Position numbers and translations under genes: made by a program | In this document: positions 59,963-64,000 of the stretch, piece by piece | Layout: every line of letters starts with the position of its first letter | How positions within the stretch are numbered: position 1 is the first letter of the stretch | Notes under the pieces: generated by a model | What the model was told of the DNA's origin: nothing | What the model saw: only the letters and a program-made list of their open reading frames with translations | The model's database searches: none | Source: Clostridia bacterium | Lineage (GTDB): Bacteria > Bacillota > Clostridia > Christensenellales > CAG-138 | Reading direction: 5' to 3' | Assembly (NCBI GenBank): GCA_017538255.1 | Contig: JAFYJD010000010.1 | Span: 1-64,000 of the forward strand | DNA: 64,000 nt

Positions 59963-61969
59963 TCAGCGACTATACCCGCTCATTTCCTCCCAGTACACGC
60001 TGCCGAATACAGTCCTTGTCCGCTCCGCCATATAATCGTATTTGGCCTTTAGATGCGGATAGGCATACAGCTCATCAATGCCGCCATACACATCACCATC
60101 AAGCAGGTAGCCGATAAGGTCCGCGCGATCCTCCATAGGGTTATTAAGCCCGTAAGCGCGAAGAAAATACGGATCGGCGCAGCCGAGATCAAGCAGATAA
60201 TCACTGAATTGCCAATAGTTGTCGGGCGGTTTAGAGCCAACGGGATTCAGCGTTTGCCACTCTTCATCGGGAAAAGCGTTATCGAGTTTTCGTGTTATAA
60301 AAAACTCGACAATATGCCAGATCTCATGATGTATTGCATAATCAACGTGGCCCGCAGCGAGCCTCACCGTATAACGCGAATCCGAATCGTTGTTGGCATC
60401 ACCGGCCCTGTCATCCATATTGGAAAACAGAATAAATTCCACTCCGCCCCAGCCGAATATATTCTTGAACTCATCGAAGAAGCCCTCGGGGTAGCGGGCG
60501 AGATTCCGATCAAGATCGTTAAGCGCGCCCATAGCGAGTTCCGGGTAGTCGCTTGAAAACTCATACGTTCCGGGGGGCTGCTCATCCAGTTCGTTTGCTA
60601 AATAAATGCTGACGCCGTATTTTTCCTCAATGCCGTCCGCAAGAGCGCGGGCGTCAAGCAGGAAGCCCTCAAGCGCGGGCTTCGTTTCATCCCATGCGGG
60701 CAGCTCATCCGTGCAGGCGAACGCCGTGGGGTCGATAAGTATTATCTTACTTTTTACCCTATCGGAATCGGGAACGTATTCCTGGGTCGTCGCGATCCAG
60801 CGACCGATATCCTCCGCGTATTCGGCAGTGACAAGAATTCGATCGTCGCCAAGTACATCGTCAAGCGAGCAGACCAGTCCGTCGGAAGAATCCAAAAGGA
60901 AATTGTTTTCGGTATGGTTTTGGTCTTCCCCCAAATACTCTGAGATCAGAGCGTAGGGCGTGGAGGATGAGGCAAAAAGCCCGATCGAACTTCTTGCACT
61001 GAAAGCGCTGCGCAGCCTTTCCTCGCCGGTTTTTACGTCAACAACAGTGAGAGGAATAGACTTGCCGTCATATTCCGAATACGCCCACGGCAGAAGAAGA
61101 ACGCTGTCGCCCGAGAGCAAGCACTTATCGAACCAGCCGGAGCAGGAGCCGGAGCAGAGCATGCGCTCCTCGTTCGGCAGATACCAAATGTAATGATCGT
61201 TATAGACCAAAGGATTGCTCCGTGTCAAAAGCAGGCTGCCGGTGATAGGATCCACGCCGTCAAGCTTCATTTGAGTGTCCTCAAGCAGCAAGCCGTCGTT
61301 TCCGTCGAAATTACGGAAGCGGATCTCGCCGTTGTTGTTTTGATACACGATGCGGTCGTTCGCGGGATCCATAAATGCTTCGTGGAAGGAAGCAGCCTCG
61401 GTTCTGTCAACCTTGAGATCACGGTCAAGTATCACTATCTCCGGTGCGCCGAGGTCGTCGTTGTAGACGTAGCCGGGGCTGTATATAACGATCTCTCCGC
61501 TTGACCTGATGCCGAAAAGTTCATGGGTGCCGTAGCCCTTGTATTCCGCTTCAACCTCATCCGTGAACATGTTTACAAGGCGCAGCACAAAATCCCTGCG
61601 GGGGTCGCTTTCACCCTCCTCGAAATCGTCATACTCGCCGTCATCCGTTTCGTCGTGTTCCGCGTCATCGGTTTCGGATACTTGGGGCGAAGCCTGCACA
61701 CTGCAAAGCGCAGCAAGATAGCCGTCTCCAGCGTACATAATGCTGTCCACGAAAGTATCCTCAAGGCAGGTCAGTTCATTTTTGAGCGATGGCTCCGGCG
61801 TGGGAGCCGGCGTCGGCTCGGCAGTCGGCGCAGCCGTGGGCGCATCCGTGGGCGCAGCCGATACGACAGGCGCAGCCGTGGGTGCGGGATCGCGCGGCTT
61901 TGCACAGGCGGCAAAAATACCGAATGCAAGCGCAGCGGCAACGAGGCAAATCAAAACTTTCTTTATCAT
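59963..61969 (-). CDS. Surface lipoprotein with HExxH metallopeptidase-like domain
   Basis: The 668-residue protein has a lipoprotein signal (lipobox F-A-A-C, Cys21) and a Pro/Thr/Ala-rich linker (PTAAPTAEPTPAPTPEP). An acidic patch (residues about 98-122) leads into a beta-rich region of about 280 residues that looks like a propeller. The C-terminal 220 residues contain the zinc-binding HEIWH (residues 548-552, after AGHVDYAIH) and, about 60 residues later, EDRADL, which could supply the third ligand as in gluzincins. The family is not recognised. It should act at the cell surface, perhaps on peptidoglycan or peptides. Confidence 0.75.
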   Translation of the reverse strand: MIKKVLICLVAAALAFGIFAACAKPRDPAPTAAPVVSAAPTDAPTAAPTAEPTPAPTPEPSLKNELTCLEDTFVDSIMYAGDGYLAALCSVQASPQVSETDDAEHDETDDGEYDDFEEGESDPRRDFVLRLVNMFTDEVEAEYKGYGTHELFGIRSSGEIVIYSPGYVYNDDLGAPEIVILDRDLKVDRTEAASFHEAFMDPANDRIVYQNNNGEIRFRNFDGNDGLLLEDTQMKLDGVDPITGSLLLTRSNPLVYNDHYIWYLPNEERMLCSGSCSGWFDKCLLSGDSVLLLPWAYSEYDGKSIPLTVVDVKTGEERLRSAFSARSSIGLFASSSTPYALISEYLGEDQNHTENNFLLDSSDGLVCSLDDVLGDDRILVTAEYAEDIGRWIATTQEYVPDSDRVKSKIILIDPTAFACTDELPAWDETKPALEGFLLDARALADGIEEKYGVSIYLANELDEQPPGTYEFSSDYPELAMGALNDLDRNLARYPEGFFDEFKNIFGWGGVEFILFSNMDDRAGDANNDSDSRYTVRLAAGHVDYAIHHEIWHIVEFFITRKLDNAFPDEEWQTLNPVGSKPPDNYWQFSDYLLDLGCADPYFLRAYGLNNPMEDRADLIGYLLDGDVYGGIDELYAYPHLKAKYDYMAERTRTVFGSVYWEEMSGYSR

Positions 61970-62052
61970 AGCGTTCCTTTCGACTCCGCTTCCGCGCTTT
62001 TATCGTTGAATGTCGAACGCAAAGGCGGAGCATATGCTGATTTAACTAAGTC

Positions 62053-62081
62053 AGTATAGCATTTTTCAGTATAGAGTTCAA
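62053..62081 (-). promoter_or_regulatory. Promoter of the HExxH lipoprotein gene
   Basis: On the minus strand TTGAAC (62076-62081) and TATACT (62053-62058) are 17 bases apart, 84 bases before the start codon; AAAGGAAC is the ribosome binding site. Confidence 0.65.
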
Positions 62082-62214
62082 GTGCTCCGTTCAATATATA
62101 TCTGTCAAAACATACATAATGAGGGCAAAGTTTCCGCATTGTCCGCATTGACTGAACTTCGGTCTGAGAAAACCGCATCTCACCGCCGCTTTCGCGCCTC
62201 TCGCGGCAAAACCG

Positions 62215-62243
62215 ATGACTTTTGCGCCAGTTCGTGCTATACT
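62215..62243 (+). promoter_or_regulatory. Possible promoter of the LytTR gene
   Basis: ATGACT (62215-62220) and TATACT (62238-62243) are spaced by 17 bases, 27 bases before the ATG. The -35 match is weak. Confidence 0.5.
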
Positions 62244-62269
62244 CATTCTGCCGGCTGAAAGGAGAACTT

Positions 62270-62713
62270 ATGAAGGTTGAAATTAGGATAGATAAGAGCA
62301 TTTCAAAAAGCGAAACAAACGCGCTCATCACCTGTCCCGAGGTAACGGAAGCGGTGCTCAAAGCGCAGCGGCTTTTGCTTGGGCTTGGCGAGGGCGAAGC
62401 CGTGATAACGGGCACGGAGAACGGGCGAACGGTCATAATCGAGCACTCGGAACTGTACGCGATAAGGAGCGAAAACGGAAAAACCCTGCTCGTTTGCAAG
62501 GAACGGAGTTTCGAAAGTCCGAAGCCGCTAAAGGATTTTGAATGCCTGCGCGATTTTATGAGGATTTCAAAATCGTGCATAGTCAATCTTAAAAAGTTAA
62601 AACTCGTGGAGCCGCATTACAGCGGACTGATGCTCTTGACGCTCAAAAACGGCTCGAAAGAGTACATTTCAAGAAAATATCTGCCCGATCTTAAAGAATA
62701 TCTCGGGCTATGA
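62270..62713 (+). CDS. LytTR-family DNA-binding regulator (single domain)
   Basis: The protein has 147 residues from ATG 62270 with AAAGGAG ahead. After an N-terminal helical part it has a LytTR domain: IEHSELYAIRSENGKTLLVC, FMRISKSCIVNLKKLKLVEPHY and LKNGSKEYISRKYLPDLK. No receiver domain is present, so it is not a classical response regulator. It precedes a DUF3021 membrane protein by 18 bases; the pair occurs in many Bacillota and is thought to form a membrane-controlled switch. Confidence 0.92.
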   Translation: MKVEIRIDKSISKSETNALITCPEVTEAVLKAQRLLLGLGEGEAVITGTENGRTVIIEHSELYAIRSENGKTLLVCKERSFESPKPLKDFECLRDFMRISKSCIVNLKKLKLVEPHYSGLMLLTLKNGSKEYISRKYLPDLKEYLGL

Positions 62714-62731
62714 TGAAGAAAGGAGACAAAA

Positions 62732-63154
62732 ATGAAAAAAGCATTATCTGCCGCATGGGGCGGCATAAAGATCGCCAGCACGGTGTTCATCATTTCAAGC
62801 TTCTTCGTTGCGCTGTCGGCGGAGGAAGGAACCTTTGCATCAACAAGCGGCATGCTCCGCAACTGCCTCACCATCTTCGCGATAGGCACCGGCTTCGGCA
62901 TCCCGTCGTTGATCTATGAAACGAAGCTCTCCATGCCCGTCAAGGTGCTTATCCATATGGGCATCGGCTGCTCAGTGATGGTCGCCGCGGCAATCATTAA
63001 CGGTTGGGCGCGTTTTAGCGGCGAGCACGGCGTTCTGATAGGTCTTGCGGTCATAGCGGGACAGATGGCGGTCGCGTTCATCATTTGGTTCATCCAGTAC
63101 AGAAGGTCTAAGAAACTTGCCGCGCGTATGAACAGAAAACTCGGCGAGCAATGA
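62732..63154 (+). CDS. DUF3021-family membrane protein
   Basis: The 140-residue protein has four transmembrane segments and a basic end (RRSKKLAARMNRKLGEQ). GAAAGGAG precedes its start. DUF3021 proteins are linked to LytTR regulators such as the one upstream, and probably inhibit or sense for them. Terminator follows. Confidence 0.88.
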   Translation: MKKALSAAWGGIKIASTVFIISSFFVALSAEEGTFASTSGMLRNCLTIFAIGTGFGIPSLIYETKLSMPVKVLIHMGIGCSVMVAAAIINGWARFSGEHGVLIGLAVIAGQMAVAFIIWFIQYRRSKKLAARMNRKLGEQ

Positions 63155-63170
63155 TATAAAGCGTATAATA

Positions 63171-63209
63171 AAAAACGGGAGCCTCCGTCAAGGAAGACCC
63201 CGTTTTTGT
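63171..63209. terminator. Terminator between LytTR-DUF3021 and holin genes
   Basis: A 9-bp stem (63171-63179 with 63199-63207) with an A-run and T-run at its ends can end both convergent units. Confidence 0.8.
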
Positions 63210-63225
63210 ATTTAGGATGAAAAAA

Positions 63226-63423
63226 CTATTTGCATTCGGGCAGACCCGCAAGACTCGTGAGTATGGACAAAAGCCCAGCAACGAGTGCGGTCGTCGCCGC
63301 ATTTACAATATCCGTCTTGCCTACTACAGCCGCAGTGCCGATGACGGCGGCAGCCGCCTGAGCGGTCGTGCGAACGGCGCGCACGAGCGCCGCGCGCAGC
63401 CATTGTTTTGTAAAGATGTTCAT
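63226..63423 (-). CDS. Phage-type holin (r1t-like)
   Basis: The 65-residue protein begins MNIFTKQWLRAALVRAVRTTAQ and has two hydrophobic segments with a short turn, ending TSLAGLPE. This matches the r1t-type holins of Gram-positive phages. The start overlaps the endolysin stop (ATGA) and AGGAG lies eight bases upstream. It makes a membrane hole for the lysin of the neighbouring gene; a prophage or a domesticated lysis module is likely. Confidence 0.85.
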   Translation of the reverse strand: MNIFTKQWLRAALVRAVRTTAQAAAAVIGTAAVVGKTDIVNAATTALVAGLLSILTSLAGLPECK

Positions 63424-64000
63424 ACGTTCTCCTGTTCTTCTCTCTTTATGACGGCAAGCGAGTAGCCGCTCTCGGCGGAATCGAAAAACGCAAGCACTTT
63501 TTGGGGCTGTGTATTTGAGTGCTTCGAAATGAGTTTTTCAAACGCCGAAGCGCTGCGCTTGCCCCATTTGCCGTCCTCGGTCAGTTCCTTTCCGTCGGAA
63601 TCCGTATAGCCCGCTCGGTTGAGCGCACGCTGCATATAAAGATACGGTGCGCCCTCAAAAAGCGGAGAACTCAGTTTGAACTCCGCTTCAGGTTTTAACT
63701 CCGCACGATTGGAGGTTTCCGCGCCGTCGTATGAAAAGCGCTTCGTCATAAGACCGCGATGCGACCATGGACGCTCGGAAAACTTGGTGATCACAACGCC
63801 GTAGGCGAGGCCGCGAGCCTCGACAACGAGGGGAGCGCCGTTTGGCATAAAGCCGCAGATCCAGCCGACATGCGTCATCTTGCCAGTTGCGGAGTTTTGG
63901 ATGAACACCGCTTCGCCGATGACATAATCGCGCGCGATTTCGGAAATCGCGCCCTTATCCGAGCACCACGCAAGATAGTTAGCGTTGGCGGTTATATCCG
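63420..64000 (-). CDS. Phage-type endolysin, NlpC/P60-like with C-terminal wall-binding domain, 5' end outside
   Basis: The frame is open to the right edge of the window, so the 5' part and the catalytic Cys are not seen. Visible parts include NANYLAWCSDKGAISEIARDY, the His region ATGKMTHVGW, then PLVVEARGLAYGVVITKFSERPW as in NlpC/P60 peptidases. The C-terminal 80 residues contain a peptidoglycan-binding repeat (YMQRALNRAGYTDSDGKELTEDGKWGKRS). It is followed by the holin gene (ATGA overlap). The order lysin-holin is unlike the usual holin-lysin order. Confidence 0.8.
   Translation of the reverse strand, partial: DITANANYLAWCSDKGAISEIARDYVIGEAVFIQNSATGKMTHVGWICGFMPNGAPLVVEARGLAYGVVITKFSERPWSHRGLMTKRFSYDGAETSNRAELKPEAEFKLSSPLFEGAPYLYMQRALNRAGYTDSDGKELTEDGKWGKRSASAFEKLISKHSNTQPQKVLAFFDSAESGYSLAVIKREEQENV

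Overview
The window looks like the chromosome of a Bacillota (Firmicutes) bacterium, most likely an uncultured member of the Clostridia. The evidence is a T-box leader on ileS, a TPP riboswitch on a ThiT-type transporter, an infC-rpmI-rplT operon with an attenuated leader and a non-AUG infC start, an EcfA1-A2-T module, a DivIC/FtsB-type protein, many Cys-lipoproteins, strong AGGAGG ribosome binding sites and consensus sigma-A promoters. There is no 16S gene, so a finer placement cannot be made.

Layout. 1-1400 holds mobile-element debris: the 3' end of an element-type sigma factor, the tail of a serine recombinase and the tail of an RHS-repeat gene. 1406-7120 is a five-gene ABC importer operon (DUF3798-type binding lipoprotein, RbsA-like ATPase, two permeases, small membrane-anchored protein). 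7163-9797 is a compact thiol/electron-transfer operon containing a 46-residue CXXC protein. 9879-16457 encodes a zinc-ribbon protein, a GH13 amylase, YchF and an M16C peptidase; a PhzF-like gene and two zinc-ribbon proteins follow. 19200-20381 is riboswitch-controlled thiT. 20422-25170 carries a DUF951 protein, a signal peptidase, a degenerate signal-peptidase paralogue, a large membrane protein and a small membrane protein. 25184-32705 is housekeeping on the minus strand (YfcE-like phosphoesterase, RdgB, Ppx/GppA, DivIC/FtsB-like, DtxR-like, repeat lipoprotein, IleS with T-box).

32858-42894 is the most coherent metabolic locus. An RpiR-type regulator and isoaspartyl dipeptidase are divergent from an oligopeptide ABC importer (binding protein, two permeases, one fused double ATPase) and a cyanophycinase. 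Together they suggest uptake and breakdown of cyanophycin-derived beta-aspartyl peptides.

43063-50299 contains an XRE regulator with a small partner, tRNA-Pro(GGG), a CD0519-like membrane protein divergent from a LysR regulator, and the EcfA1-EcfA2-EcfT module, which probably energises ThiT and other S components. 50341-51677 is infC-rpmI-rplT. 51754-63209 is an accessory stretch rich in lipoproteins and small enzymes: two tandem paralogous lipoproteins, an AEC transporter, a HIT protein, a methyltransferase, a transglutaminase-like lipoprotein, two GNATs, a DUF1015 protein, an HExxH lipoprotein and a LytTR-DUF3021 pair. The right edge enters a phage-type holin-endolysin cassette whose 5' end lies outside the window.

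No CRISPR array, rRNA or complete insertion sequence was seen. Start sites were chosen by Shine-Dalgarno position and, where useful, promoter position; several are shorter than the longest possible frame.
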